Of a stretch of 46,452 bases of DNA, positions 1 to 9,348 are shown in pieces. Source of the DNA: CAZRIE01 sp964600075 (GTDB taxonomy: Bacteria > Bacteroidota > Bacteroidia > Flavobacteriales > Flavobacteriaceae); assembly GCA_964600075.1 (NCBI GenBank), contig CAZRIE010000020.1, positions 1-46,452 on the forward strand. The letters run 5' to 3'. Both the position numbers and the translations under genes were made by a program. The notes under the pieces are model-generated. The model made no database searches. It was not told the origin of the DNA and saw nothing but the letters and a program-made list of their open reading frames with translations. Each line of letters starts with the position of its first letter. The first letter of the stretch is position 1.

Positions 1-2
1 AA

Positions 3-221
3 TATGACATGATGGATGGCGCAGTTAGGGAGACACAACTTTTTAATTTGGCCGAAAATCCAAATGAATACCTTCCCGAACATGGCAAGCCTGGAGAAAT
101 GCAAACCGATTTGGCCGACAATCCAAAGTACACAAATAAGCTGAAAGAAATGGAAGTTTTATTAGTAGAGCAAATGCAGTTGAATGACGACCCCCATCGA
201 CTTTGGGATCAACCTAAGTGA
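3..221 (+). CDS. Sulfatase, C-terminal end (partial)
   Basis: Only the last 72 or so residues lie in the window; the frame is open to the left edge, so the ATG at position 9 is internal and not a start. The pattern Y-D-x-x-x-G-x-x-R-E-T-Q-L-F-N-L-x-x-x-P-N-E is the usual C-terminal strand of type I sulfatases, where the polypeptide lists its last beta strands before a helical tail. The catalytic formylglycine part is outside the window, so neither substrate nor activity can be judged. The downstream L-fuconate dehydratase makes a sulfated fucose-containing substrate plausible, but that is inference from context only. Confidence 0.7.
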   Translation, partial: YDMMDGAVRETQLFNLAENPNEYLPEHGKPGEMQTDLADNPKYTNKLKEMEVLLVEQMQLNDDPHRLWDQPK

Positions 222-320
222 AATCCAAAATAGTAGCAACCTTCTTAGAGACAAGCTAATTAGTAATCAATACTTTTTATACCTATCTTGTTTGCCTTGA
301 TTTGTTTTTCCAATATATAG

Positions 321-1184
321 ATGAAACTCCATTTATTAAGTAGATCTAGTGTAATAAACCGTTCTTTAAAGGTTTCGCACAATCGTTATAAAAATTTTTT
401 AAGGGTTTGGCACTTCCATGCCGAATTTGAACTCGTAGCTATAATAAAGAGTGCTGGAATGCGTTTTGTTGGCGATAACATTGAAAGATTCGATAGCGGT
501 GGCGTAGTTCTAATCGGTAAGAATGTGCCACACATGTGGCTGAATGACGATAGCTATTTTGAAGAAGATTCAACGTTAGTGGCAGAGGCAATCGCTGTTC
601 ATTTTGAAAAGGATTTTTTGGGAAAGGATTTTTTAGAGATGCCCGAAATGCTCCCACTTTCAAATCTTTTTGATTTGGCCAAGCGCGGTATGTGTTTTTT
701 AAATGTGAAAGAATCATTGTTAACTGAATTTAAAAGATTGCCCAATCTTGATCCGACCACACAAGTAGTAAAAATCATTGATATTCTTAGCCAATTGACA
801 AGGCACAAAGATTACAAATTATTGGCTAGTAGCACTTTTGTAAATTCTTTTCATAAGACCGAAAACAGGCGTTTGGATAAGATATATGAGTATGTGTTTG
901 AGAATTTCAACAAACCTATTAGTTCTAGTAATGTTGCAGAAATTATAGGTATGAACAAATCTGCGTTTAGTCGTTTTTTTAAAAAGACCCATAGAAAGCC
1001 ATTTACCAAATATCTAAATGAGATTAGAATAGGGTATGCTTGTAAATTATTGCTTGAAAACAGTGAGAGTATTACCTCAATAGCTTATTTGTCAGGATTT
1101 AATAATGTTTCAAACTTTAACAGGCAATTTAAAATAATCAAAGGAAAGACTCCTTCACTATATTTAGACGATTACAAAGGCTAG
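321..1184 (+). CDS. AraC family transcriptional regulator
   Basis: A 287-residue protein with the two-part AraC layout. The N-terminal half (about residues 15-110) is a cupin-like sensing domain with the H-F-H-x-E-F-E-L motif near residue 31 and H-M-W near 71, typical of sugar-sensing members. The C-terminal 100 residues hold two helix-turn-helix units (about 200-224 and 250-272), including the conserved second-HTH pattern I-T-S-I-A-Y-L-S-G-F-N-N-V-S-N-F-N-R-Q-F. It sits 97 bases upstream of the L-fuconate dehydratase gene on the same strand, so it may regulate that gene or a sugar-acid pathway; the ligand is unknown. No signal peptide, so a cytosolic DNA-binding protein. Confidence 0.9.
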   Translation: MKLHLLSRSSVINRSLKVSHNRYKNFLRVWHFHAEFELVAIIKSAGMRFVGDNIERFDSGGVVLIGKNVPHMWLNDDSYFEEDSTLVAEAIAVHFEKDFLGKDFLEMPEMLPLSNLFDLAKRGMCFLNVKESLLTEFKRLPNLDPTTQVVKIIDILSQLTRHKDYKLLASSTFVNSFHKTENRRLDKIYEYVFENFNKPISSSNVAEIIGMNKSAFSRFFKKTHRKPFTKYLNEIRIGYACKLLLENSESITSIAYLSGFNNVSNFNRQFKIIKGKTPSLYLDDYKG

Positions 1185-1281
1185 AATACGACTTAGGGCA
1201 CAAAAAGTACAGATTAAGGTGTGCTTTTAGGTGGTTTTAAGAAAGATTATGGGCTAGCTTTGTTTTAAACCAATTAAACCA

Positions 1282-2625
1282 ATGGAAAAACCACTGTTGA
1301 TTACGGAAGTTCTCGTAAAAGATATTCGTTTCCCCACAAGTAGGTCTCTTGATGGCTCCGACGCCATGAATCCAGATCCAGATTATTCCGCGGCCTACGT
1401 TATCCTATTAACTGACTCGGACAAGGGGTTTGAAGGTCATGGCCTTACTTTTACCATAGGCAGGGGCAATGAATTGTGTGCTGCCGCTATCCATGCCCTC
1501 TCTCATCTAATTGTAGGTAAGACACTTGAAAGTTTTACTTCCAATATGGGCGACTTTTGGAAGATGATAACGGGAGATAGTCAATTGCGCTGGCTTGGGC
1601 CTGAAAAGGGTGTAATTCATTTGGCTACCGCTGCAATCGTCAATGCTGTTTGGGACCTATATGCCAAGGTAGAAGGCAAACCTTTATGGCAACTTTTAGC
1701 AGATATGACCTCGGAAGAAATTGTCTCCTGTATTGATTTCACCTATATCACAGATGCTATTACCCCAGAAGAGGCGCTCACAATTTTGAAAAAAAAGGAA
1801 AGCACCAAGAATGAGCGTATCCAGCATTTGATGAAAGAAGGTTATCCTGCATATACTACTTCTGCAGGTTGGCTTGGATATTCCGATACTAAAATGAAGA
1901 GGCTTTGCCGAGAAGCCAAAGCTGCAGGTTTTGATCATATGAAAATAAAGGTGGGGTCTGATTTAGACGACGATATGCGAAGGGCCGCGATTATCCGTGA
2001 GGAAATCGGACCTGATCTGAGATTAATGATGGATGCCAACCAAAAATGGGATGTGAATGAAGCCATTGAGAATATGGCAAAATTAAAAAAGTTTGACCCA
2101 TGGTGGATTGAAGAGCCAACTAGCCCTGATGACATTTTGGGCCATGCAAAAATCGCAAAGGCAATTCATCCCATTAAGGTAGCGACGGGTGAACATTGCC
2201 AGAATAGGGTTATGTTCAAACAATTGATGCAGGCCAATGCCATTGGCATCTGTCAAATAGATAGTTGCAGAGTCGGTGGGGTCAATGAAATATTGAGCAT
2301 TCTTTTGATGGCAGCTAAATTCGACATTCCCGTTTGTCCGCATGCGGGCGGCGTAGGTCTTTGCGAGTACGTACAGCATCTATCCATTATCGACTATGTC
2401 GCTATAAGCGGGTCTCTAGAGGATAGGATAATCGAATATGTAGATCATTTACATGAGCACTTTCTTGAACCCGTAGTCATAAAAAATGGGGCTTATATGC
2501 CACCAAAAGAACCTGGCTATAGCATAACTATGAGACCTAAATCTTTGGCAGAATACAGTTTCCCTACAGGAGATTTTTGGAAAGAAGAGATAAGATTAAG
2601 GAAACCGGTTAAAAGCGGAATGTAG
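1282..2625 (+). CDS. L-fuconate dehydratase (enolase superfamily)
   Basis: Converts L-fuconate to 2-keto-3-deoxy-L-fuconate in the non-phosphorylated L-fucose catabolic route. The 447-residue length and the near-identical N-terminal block (R-F-P-T-S-R-x-L-D-G-S-D-A-M-N-P-D-P-D-Y-S) match the characterised Xanthomonas FucD family throughout. Catalytic residues expected for FucD are all visible: the K-x-K pair at Lys221/Lys223, metal ligands Asp251, Glu277 and Glu304, and the general acid/base His354 in V-C-P-H-A-G-G. No signal peptide, so cytosolic. Other fucose-pathway enzymes (fuconolactonase, keto-deoxyfuconate dehydrogenase) are not in the window and may lie to the left. The upstream AraC protein is the obvious candidate regulator. 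Function assignment is strong; other acid sugars could also be accepted. Confidence 0.93.
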   Translation: MEKPLLITEVLVKDIRFPTSRSLDGSDAMNPDPDYSAAYVILLTDSDKGFEGHGLTFTIGRGNELCAAAIHALSHLIVGKTLESFTSNMGDFWKMITGDSQLRWLGPEKGVIHLATAAIVNAVWDLYAKVEGKPLWQLLADMTSEEIVSCIDFTYITDAITPEEALTILKKKESTKNERIQHLMKEGYPAYTTSAGWLGYSDTKMKRLCREAKAAGFDHMKIKVGSDLDDDMRRAAIIREEIGPDLRLMMDANQKWDVNEAIENMAKLKKFDPWWIEEPTSPDDILGHAKIAKAIHPIKVATGEHCQNRVMFKQLMQANAIGICQIDSCRVGGVNEILSILLMAAKFDIPVCPHAGGVGLCEYVQHLSIIDYVAISGSLEDRIIEYVDHLHEHFLEPVVIKNGAYMPPKEPGYSITMRPKSLAEYSFPTGDFWKEEIRLRKPVKSGM

Positions 2626-2745
2626 TTTAGAAGACATGTCGGCAGTGTTTACAGGTGGTGGATGCGTTATGGGAAAGGCTATTTGATGAGCATTTTAAGA
2701 GCAGACAATATAGAACGATGGAGCGTTTAGTTTAATGAAATAGTG

Positions 2746-3114
2746 CTAACCGCCTATCTTCGGATTTGGATAATTATCCGATTGATCTTCCACAGTTTCA
2801 TCCATACAGACGAAATCTTTTTCAATTAGCACTGAAAGTTCTTTTTTGTTTTCAATCGGTATGGTATACTGAAAACCCACCTTCGCATTAGTGGCCCAAC
2901 TGGCGATGAGGTGCTTTGAGATTCTTATTTCTATTTTATTTTCATTGTAAATGGCCTCCATCTGCTCGACGGTATCCTTTACTTGTAGCGCATAGATAAA
3001 AGGTCCGTTCGGAAACTGCGTTTGTTCCTCAAAACGTCCTGTGTTACAGAAGGTTTCCACTTCGGTCTTCGTCAATCTCAATCTTACCGAATTACCTTTG
3101 ATGCGTATTTTCAT
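2746..3114 (-). CDS. Conserved flavobacterial hypothetical protein (DUF7009-like)
   Basis: A 122-residue soluble protein beginning M-K-I-R-I-K-G-N-S-V-R-L-R-L-T-K-T-E-V. I recognise this N-terminus as a small conserved family widespread in Flavobacteriia without known function (I believe DUF7009, not certain). It has no signal peptide, membrane segment, metal motif or catalytic motif that I can name; the predicted pattern is alternating beta strands. It lies convergent to the fuconate dehydratase gene and just downstream of the DUF4202 gene on the same strand, 107 bases apart, so the two may be cotranscribed. No function is proposed. Confidence 0.6.
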   Translation of the reverse strand: MKIRIKGNSVRLRLTKTEVETFCNTGRFEEQTQFPNGPFIYALQVKDTVEQMEAIYNENKIEIRISKHLIASWATNAKVGFQYTIPIENKKELSVLIEKDFVCMDETVEDQSDNYPNPKIGG

Positions 3115-3221
3115 CCTTCTTATTTTTTATTTGTTTTGGAATTGATAGTGACGCGCGTTTCTTCTCCAGCGTTTGTTGATGTTTATTAACTACCATATTT
3201 TCCCTGGATAGTATTTGGTCA

Positions 3222-3812
3222 TCAAACCTCGACTGCTTTGTTGATAAGCCGAAGGGCATTTTTTGAAAGCGGTAACCTTAGTGCGGTTTCTCGTCCTTTT
3301 TCAGACATTTTTCGCCATGTCTTTTGAAGAATGTCAATGGTTTTGTCCTCAGGATGTTTTTGGGCAAAAGCTTCAAAATAGAATTCCAGGAAGACCAAAC
3401 AAATTACATCTTCCAAAGCTTGGGTATCCTTGTTTTTCTTGAGCTGCTTCTTCTCCAAAAGAAAAGCGACCTTATCGATAATCTCTTTATCATAGCCGAC
3501 CTCTTTCAAGATTTTAATTGCTTTTTGGGCATGGAACTTTTTGAGGTCTTGCCGCCATTTTAAATAGCCTAGACGATTCATATCATAGGATTCACGCGGT
3601 ATTTCCCAACGACAAATATGCTGACAACGCGCGGTAAGTCTCAGGGCTTCGGAGGCTTCAGAGGCGAAATCATTCAATTTTTCAGTCATCCGAATGGCAT
3701 AAAGTACTTCCTTTGGGTACGTTCTGCCCATAGCGTCCTCAGTATTTGGGTCTTGTCCGTTTGCCACATCGAACAGCTGAAACGCTTGCAGTAGTTTGTC
3801 GGAAGTTACCAT
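3222..3812 (-). CDS. DUF4202 domain protein
   Basis: A 196-residue protein that matches the DUF4202 family across its length. Diagnostic blocks are F-D-x-A-N-x-x-D-P-N near residue 14, Y-P-K-E-V-L-Y-A-x-R-M-T near 32, the L-T-A-R-C-Q-H-I-C-R-W-E-I-P-R block near 58-75 and L-G-Y-L-K-W-R near 81. The conserved His/Arg/Glu residues resemble an HD-domain-like all-helical fold, but no enzymatic activity is established for the family. No signal peptide, so cytosolic. The start is the ATG at 3812, giving the family's normal N-terminus. Its promoter probably lies in the 640-base gap shared with the divergent GH63-like gene. Confidence 0.85.
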   Translation of the reverse strand: MVTSDKLLQAFQLFDVANGQDPNTEDAMGRTYPKEVLYAIRMTEKLNDFASEASEALRLTARCQHICRWEIPRESYDMNRLGYLKWRQDLKKFHAQKAIKILKEVGYDKEIIDKVAFLLEKKQLKKNKDTQALEDVICLVFLEFYFEAFAQKHPEDKTIDILQKTWRKMSEKGRETALRLPLSKNALRLINKAVEV

Positions 3813-4453
3813 ATGAAAAGTTTTCGACTAAGATACAAAGAGATGGCCTAAAAAGCTCGCAACGATGTCAACGCCCACCGTTTATTCTGATGCGTAAAAT
3901 GTAGGTCAAGAACCTTATCGGCCTTTCTAAAAAAGCACAGGAATTTAAGTTTGTTTAAAGCTTTTCTTTTTGATACGGGAAGAAGTTATTTTTTATGCCT
4001 TAAGACTAATGGTTTTTGTTTTAGTTCAGATATAGTCAATATAGATTTTGACTATATCCCAATAGATACAGGTAATTGGCTCTCTTTATAATTTAATGTC
4101 GAATCATAGATTAATAGCCCCATTTTTTGCGGTATGCTTAAACTATGGCAACAATTACAGCAATTAAGCAAAATTTATTCGCTGCCTAAACATCTCCAGA
4201 AATATGTCATATTTTTAAATTTGCCTAATTGAAAACCTTTGTCAATTAACCTAAATTCTCCAATCTCAGGAGATAGGTTGTTATGATTAAAGGTTTGTTT
4301 TTATGAATTAACTCGTGTTGACTTTTTGTTTGGAACCGAGATTTTTGGCTTTTGTGGCCTAATGGTGAAATTAAGTTGCAAAATGTAAAAATCGCAAGTA
4401 AAAGAAAAAGTAGAAATGAGTTCAATAGGTTTAACTAGTGCACCAACTATAAT
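3813..4453. other. 641-base divergent intergenic region
   Basis: Lies between the divergent DUF4202 gene and the GH63-like gene, so it should hold promoters in both directions. It is AT-rich. One copy of the Bacteroidota -7 pattern TAnnTTTG is present as TAAATTTG at 4216-4223 on the plus strand, but I see no TTG at proper spacing upstream and it is 230 bases from the start codon, so it is weak. No open frame with recognisable coding character and no RNA gene was found. Confidence 0.5.
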
Positions 4454-7141
4454 ATGACCAAAAAAAAAGCTGAAGCCAAAAGGCTGGCCGTACCGGACAA
4501 TTATAAAAATTGGAAAAAATGGGGCCCATATTTGGCCGAAAGGCAATGGGGTACCGTACGTGAGGATTATAGCCAACACGGACATGCCTGGGATTTTGTA
4601 GATCATGACAAGGCACGCAGCAACGCCTACAGATGGGGAGAAGAAGGCATAGGCGGTTTTTGTGACTCTAGAGAGATATTGTGCCTAGCCCCTGCATTTT
4701 GGAACGGAAAGGATGCGATTCTAAAAGAACGCTTGTTCGGGCTTACCAACAATCAGGGCAATCACGGAGAAGATGTCAAAGAACTCTATTTTCACCAGGT
4801 CTCTACGCCAACACATTCCTACAGCAAGTATTTGTATAAGTATCCGCATAAAAAATTCCCATATTCCGATTTGGTCAGAAGTAATAGGCGTAGCCGAGAC
4901 GAATCGGAGTATGAACTTTTAGACACGGATGCTTTTAAGAACAATGCCTATTTTGACTGTTATATCGAATATGCCAAAGCCGATGTCGATGATATTCTCA
5001 TGAAAATCACTGTGGTAAACAGAGGGTCTAGGGCGGCAAAGATACATGTACTCCCACATCTGTGGTTCCGGAATTTTTGGAAGCACAACAAACGCTATAG
5101 ACGTCCCGGGATGAAATCTGTGGCAGACGATTGCGTGTTATCCAGAAGTGTACGAAACGGTAAGTATTACTTCTATCATGAAAACGGCGAACAACTCTTT
5201 TGCGAAAATGAGACGAACAATAAACGCATTTATGGCGTACCCAACGAGGTCGAATATGTAAAAGACGGTATCAATGACCATGTCTTAAAAGGAGAAGCAA
5301 CCGTAAATCCTGATAAAAAAGGATCAAAGCTAGCGATTTGGCATTCGTTCAAACTAAAGGCTGGTAAAGAAAAAACGGTAAAAGTCCGCCTTAGTAAAAA
5401 GAAGTTAAAGGATGCTTGGACCGATTTTGACGCTATATTCGATGAAAGAATACAGGAGTGTGAGGACTTTTATGGGACTATAGTAAAAAAAGAGCTTCCC
5501 AAAACCCATCAAGCCATTGCAAGAAAAGCGTTTTCAGGTTTATTGTGGACCAAGCAATTCTATTATTATGATGTGTTCAAATGGCTTTTTGGCGGACCTG
5601 GTGAAGCAACTCCACACCGAGCCAACCCAAGAAATTATAGCTGGCAACACCTTACCAACCGGCATGTAATCTCTATGCCCGATAAATGGGAATATCCATG
5701 GTATGCTGCCTGGGACCTTGCATTTCATATGGCTTCCTTCGTAGAGATCGACCCCTATTTTGCTAAAGAGCAATTGTTACTTGTACTGCGTGAAAGCTAT
5801 ATGCACCCGAATGGGCAGATTCCGGCCTATGAGTGGAATTTTAGCGATGTTAATCCGCCGGTGCACTCCTGGGCGGTTTGGAATGTCTATGAAAAGGATA
5901 AAGAACGCATTGGTTCCGGTGATACCGATTTCTTGGAAAAAGCGTTCCAGAAATTGCTTATTAACTTTACATGGTGGGTGAACCAAAAAGACAAACATGG
6001 CACCGATCTCTTTGAAGGCGGATTCTTAGGGCTTGATAACATAGGTGTATTCGACCGTAATCACTTGCCGCCAGGTATTACCAGAATGCAACAGGCAGAC
6101 GCCACTAGTTGGATGGCCATGTTTACCCTAAACATGCTTCGCATGTCGCTCGAACTGGCAAAGACCAATAAAAACTATGAAGAGGCAGCGGCCAAATTTT
6201 TTAGGCATTTCTTGAATATTGCTTGGGCCATGCATCATATCGGTAAGAACGATATTTCCCTTTGGGACGATACCGATAATTTTTACTACGATGTCGTTGA
6301 AATGTCAAGCGGAATGACCGATAGGTTAAAGGTTCGTTCATTAGTAGGTATCATACCCCTATTTGCCGTCGAGATTATCCATAAAGACCTATTTGAGCAA
6401 TTAAAGGAATTCAAAATCAGGGCTGCGGAAATTATAAAAACAAGACCTGACCTTGCCTCATTGATCTCCCGAATCGAAGAAACCAATGCAGACGGGAATT
6501 ATCTATTCTCCATTATGCGCGGTTTCAGACTGGAGCACCTCCTAAAAAGGCTTTTGGATGAAGACGAGTTTTTATCGGACTATGGAATCCGCTCCCTTTC
6601 CAAATATCATGAAAAGCATCCCTTTGTATTTCAACACCACGGTCACCACCAGATTCAATATGAGCCTGGTGAGAGCCGTTCTAATATGTTCGGGGGCAAC
6701 TCTAACTGGCGCGGCCCCATATGGATGCCCCTGAATTATATGATTATTCAGTCCTTACGTAAGTATTATACCTATTACGGTGACAGTTATACGTATGAAT
6801 TTCCGACGGGGTCAGGCAATAAACTTAATCTTAAGCAAATCGCCAACGAATTGACCAAAAGGTTAATAAAGCTCTTTGAAGCCAATGAAGAGGGTAAATT
6901 CCAGTACCATGCAGATGATCCGAACAAGCTTTTCTCAAAAAATGAGCATTTTAAAAACGAACATTTCTTTTATGAGTTTTTTGATGGGGATAATGGTAAG
7001 GGCCTTGGTGCTTCACATCAAACCGGATGGACGGCCCTGATCGCGAATTTGATTATGGAAATGGAGGAGCCTGAAACAGCTACGGCCACAAATGATAGCG
7101 CTAAGAGAAATCAAAATATTCTTTCATTATCCGACTTATAA
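4454..7141 (+). CDS. GH63-like glycoside hydrolase (glucosidase, MGH1-like domain)
   Basis: An 895-residue protein of the GH63/MGH1-like (alpha/alpha)6-barrel group, often annotated simply as glucosidase. The N-terminal ~320 residues form the beta-sandwich part (E-R-Q-W-G-T-V-R-E-D-Y-S near residue 29 is a signature of this subgroup). The barrel follows from about 345, with Y-A-A-W-D-L-A-F-H including Asp421, the likely catalytic acid by analogy with GH63, and a conserved N-W-R-G-P-I-W-M-P-L-N-Y block at 751-762 near the second catalytic region. There is no signal peptide, so it acts in the cytosol, probably on an alpha-glucoside such as a compatible solute or storage oligosaccharide. It is followed by an NTF2-like gene and a GH13 enzyme in the same direction. 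Exact substrate is unknown. Confidence 0.85.
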   Translation: MTKKKAEAKRLAVPDNYKNWKKWGPYLAERQWGTVREDYSQHGHAWDFVDHDKARSNAYRWGEEGIGGFCDSREILCLAPAFWNGKDAILKERLFGLTNNQGNHGEDVKELYFHQVSTPTHSYSKYLYKYPHKKFPYSDLVRSNRRSRDESEYELLDTDAFKNNAYFDCYIEYAKADVDDILMKITVVNRGSRAAKIHVLPHLWFRNFWKHNKRYRRPGMKSVADDCVLSRSVRNGKYYFYHENGEQLFCENETNNKRIYGVPNEVEYVKDGINDHVLKGEATVNPDKKGSKLAIWHSFKLKAGKEKTVKVRLSKKKLKDAWTDFDAIFDERIQECEDFYGTIVKKELPKTHQAIARKAFSGLLWTKQFYYYDVFKWLFGGPGEATPHRANPRNYSWQHLTNRHVISMPDKWEYPWYAAWDLAFHMASFVEIDPYFAKEQLLLVLRESYMHPNGQIPAYEWNFSDVNPPVHSWAVWNVYEKDKERIGSGDTDFLEKAFQKLLINFTWWVNQKDKHGTDLFEGGFLGLDNIGVFDRNHLPPGITRMQQADATSWMAMFTLNMLRMSLELAKTNKNYEEAAAKFFRHFLNIAWAMHHIGKNDISLWDDTDNFYYDVVEMSSGMTDRLKVRSLVGIIPLFAVEIIHKDLFEQLKEFKIRAAEIIKTRPDLASLISRIEETNADGNYLFSIMRGFRLEHLLKRLLDEDEFLSDYGIRSLSKYHEKHPFVFQHHGHHQIQYEPGESRSNMFGGNSNWRGPIWMPLNYMIIQSLRKYYTYYGDSYTYEFPTGSGNKLNLKQIANELTKRLIKLFEANEEGKFQYHADDPNKLFSKNEHFKNEHFFYEFFDGDNGKGLGASHQTGWTALIANLIMEMEEPETATATNDSAKRNQNILSLSDL

Positions 7142-7195
7142 AGGTCAGTAGATAAATACTTAAGATTCGATAGGCAAAGATGCTGTTGAATAGGG

Positions 7196-7242
7196 CCTCC
7201 CCTCATTTTCAAGGGGAGGTGCCGAAGGCGGAGGGGTTGGGT
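7196..7242. repeat. Flavobacterial intergenic palindromic repeat
   Basis: Immediately after the GH63-like gene sits a perfect 8-bp stem, CCTCCCCT (7196-7203) and AGGGGAGG (7212-7219), with an 8-base loop, followed by GCCGAAGGCGGAGGGGTTGG. I recognise this combination as a small dispersed intergenic repeat common in Flavobacteriia genomes. It may also fold as a transcription terminator or processing hairpin for the upstream gene, but there is no following T-run. Confidence 0.7.
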
Positions 7243-7408
7243 TCCTTTGGAAATTCCAGAACGCTTAAAATATCACAATATTCGTCATATCACGCTACAG
7301 GTGTAAATTTCAACTATATATCTAACTACAGACTTCTATCTTATTAAATCAAATTCCTTAAATCTTGGTTTTTTAGAGGTGATGTGATAATTTCATCAAA
7401 ACCAAAAT

Positions 7409-7786
7409 ATGAACCCAGAAGAAAACAAGAAAAATGCCATTGCATTCTATCAAACCGCCTATGATGGAAATCCAAAAAAGGGCATAGAACACTATGTTGG
7501 TGCGGAATATATTCAGCACAACCCCGATGTCGCGGATGGCACTCAAGGTTTTATCGACTACTTCGAAAGAATGAAAGAGGAGTATCCCAATAAATCAATT
7601 GAATTTGTGAGATGCATTGCCGAAAAGAATTTGGTGGCCCTACATACGCATCAAACCTGGCCTGGCAATGATCAATACATCACCATGGACTTTTTTAGAT
7701 TTGATGAAAACGGCAAGATATGCGAGCATTGGGATACTATTCAACAAATTCCTGAAAAATCTGCGAACCCTAATACGATGTATTAA
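7409..7786 (+). CDS. SnoaL-like / NTF2-like protein
   Basis: A 125-residue single-domain protein of the SnoaL-like polyketide cyclase group (NTF2 fold). Typical features are the N-terminal helix with A-I-A-F-Y-Q-T-A-Y-D-G, the block Y-I-Q-H-N-P near residue 33, and the C-terminal F-F-R-F-D-E-N-G-K-I-C-E-H-W-D sheet. Members of this branch are abundant, mostly of unknown substrate, and are not evidence for polyketide synthesis. No signal peptide. It sits 18 bases upstream of the GH13 gene and may be cotranscribed with it. Confidence 0.85.
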   Translation: MNPEENKKNAIAFYQTAYDGNPKKGIEHYVGAEYIQHNPDVADGTQGFIDYFERMKEEYPNKSIEFVRCIAEKNLVALHTHQTWPGNDQYITMDFFRFDENGKICEHWDTIQQIPEKSANPNTMY

Positions 7787-7804
7787 CTAGCTCAGATTTA
7801 ATAC

Positions 7805-9154
7805 ATGCAGTATCGCATTTTCTATCACATTTACCCCCTTGGCCTATTGGGTGCCCCGAAAAAGAACACCTTCTCTACCAAACCTACGCCACTTTTAGAG
7901 GGCTTATATCCATGGGTGCAACACCTACAAGATTTAGGGTGTAATGCCCTGTATTTAGGTCCGGTTTTCGAATCTTACAGTCATGGATATGATACTGTGG
8001 ATTATTACCAAGTTGATCGCCGCTTAGGTACAAATGATTCCCTTCGTGATTTTGTAGCAAAAGCTCATGAAATGGGTGTCAAAGTCGTTTTAGATGGTGT
8101 TTTCAACCATGTGGGAAGGGATTTCTGGGCATTCAAAGATTTACAATCCAAAGGACAAAAGTCAAAATACAAGGACTGGTTTTCGAATGTGGACTTTACC
8201 AAACGGAGCCCATTAGGGGATGCATTTACCTATGATGCTTGGAACGGACACTATCAATTGGTCGAATTGAACCTAAAAAACCCCGAAGTAACAGCATATC
8301 TTTTCGGCGCGGTACAGCAATGGATCACTGATTACGAAATTGATGGCCTACGTTTAGATACTGCAGATATTCTTGATTTCAGCTTTATGAAAGAGCTTTC
8401 CACATTTTGCAAAAAATGCAAATCTGATTTTTGGTTAGTAGGGGAAGTAGTGCAAGGTAATTATAACCGTTGGGTCAATGGCAAGATGCTGAATTCCGTT
8501 ACAAATTACGACTATCATACCCCGTTCTTCGAAAGCTTCAATCTATCCGATTTTGATAAGATAGCTTTGATTCTTGACCGGCAATTTGGCCCTGTAGGAT
8601 GGTACAAAAAACTTTCGCTCTATTCTTTCGTAGACAATCATGATGTGAACCGAGCGGCAAGTAGTTTGCACAATTCGGAACATTTGTTCCCGCTCTATCT
8701 GTTGTTGTTTACCCTACCGGGAATTCCGGCCATCTATTACGGTAGTGAATGGGGTTTTGAAGGTAAAAAGGAGCGTGGTAGCGATAGTGAACTACGCCCA
8801 AAAGTAACTTTCAAAAAGTTGGTTAAATTGGCGAAGCATTCGTTGTTGTTCGATGCCATTAAAAAATTAATCGCTATCCGAAAAAAAACTGATGCCCTTA
8901 TGCAGGGTTCATATCGACAGCTTATGGTTTCAAAAAGACAGTTCGCATTCTCAAGAAGCTATAAGAACAAATCGATAATCATAATCGTGAATGCTTCCCA
9001 AGATATCGAGACCATTGCCATCCCCTTAAACCAAGCATTCGAAGAAAAATTCACGGATTTGCTGAACCCTGGTTTTGAATGCGCTTCCAAAAATGGAATT
9101 CTGGCGCTTGAAATTCCTTCCTGTTGGGGCCGTATTTTAACTAGTGTCCGTTAA
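7805..9154 (+). CDS. GH13 alpha-amylase family glycosidase
   Basis: A 449-residue alpha-amylase superfamily enzyme. The (beta/alpha)8 barrel shows region I D-G-V-F-N-H at 97-102, region II G-L-R-L-D-T-A-D with nucleophile Asp185, region III V-G-E-V with acid/base Glu214, and region IV F-V-D-N-H-D with Asp280 as transition-state stabiliser. A short C-terminal beta domain follows from about 380. The length and lack of an N-terminal carbohydrate-binding domain resemble small cyclomaltodextrinase or neopullulanase-like intracellular enzymes. No signal peptide. With the GH63-like enzyme upstream it suggests intracellular turnover of alpha-glucans or alpha-glucosides; the precise linkage is not readable from sequence. 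Confidence 0.92.
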   Translation: MQYRIFYHIYPLGLLGAPKKNTFSTKPTPLLEGLYPWVQHLQDLGCNALYLGPVFESYSHGYDTVDYYQVDRRLGTNDSLRDFVAKAHEMGVKVVLDGVFNHVGRDFWAFKDLQSKGQKSKYKDWFSNVDFTKRSPLGDAFTYDAWNGHYQLVELNLKNPEVTAYLFGAVQQWITDYEIDGLRLDTADILDFSFMKELSTFCKKCKSDFWLVGEVVQGNYNRWVNGKMLNSVTNYDYHTPFFESFNLSDFDKIALILDRQFGPVGWYKKLSLYSFVDNHDVNRAASSLHNSEHLFPLYLLLFTLPGIPAIYYGSEWGFEGKKERGSDSELRPKVTFKKLVKLAKHSLLFDAIKKLIAIRKKTDALMQGSYRQLMVSKRQFAFSRSYKNKSIIIIVNASQDIETIAIPLNQAFEEKFTDLLNPGFECASKNGILALEIPSCWGRILTSVR

Positions 9155-9348
9155 ATCTAAATGGAAATCAAGAGTTTTTTATGGTTTTTTCAGATTTCGA
9201 GGCGATTAGTTCCCGATTTTGAATTCCATGCCAATGAAAAAAAGTGTTGCAGCTTATTTAGATTCTTAAACAGGCTCTTAGAAACTTCGAAGGATTTTCG
9301 ATCTCTTTTTTAGACCCAATCTCGGTATTTAAAAACTACAAAGGCCTA

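Noticed and set aside
4216..4223. TAAATTTG as the promoter of the GH63-like gene
   Set aside because: It fits the -7 pattern but has no TTG at usual spacing and lies 230 bases from the start, so it was not listed as a promoter.
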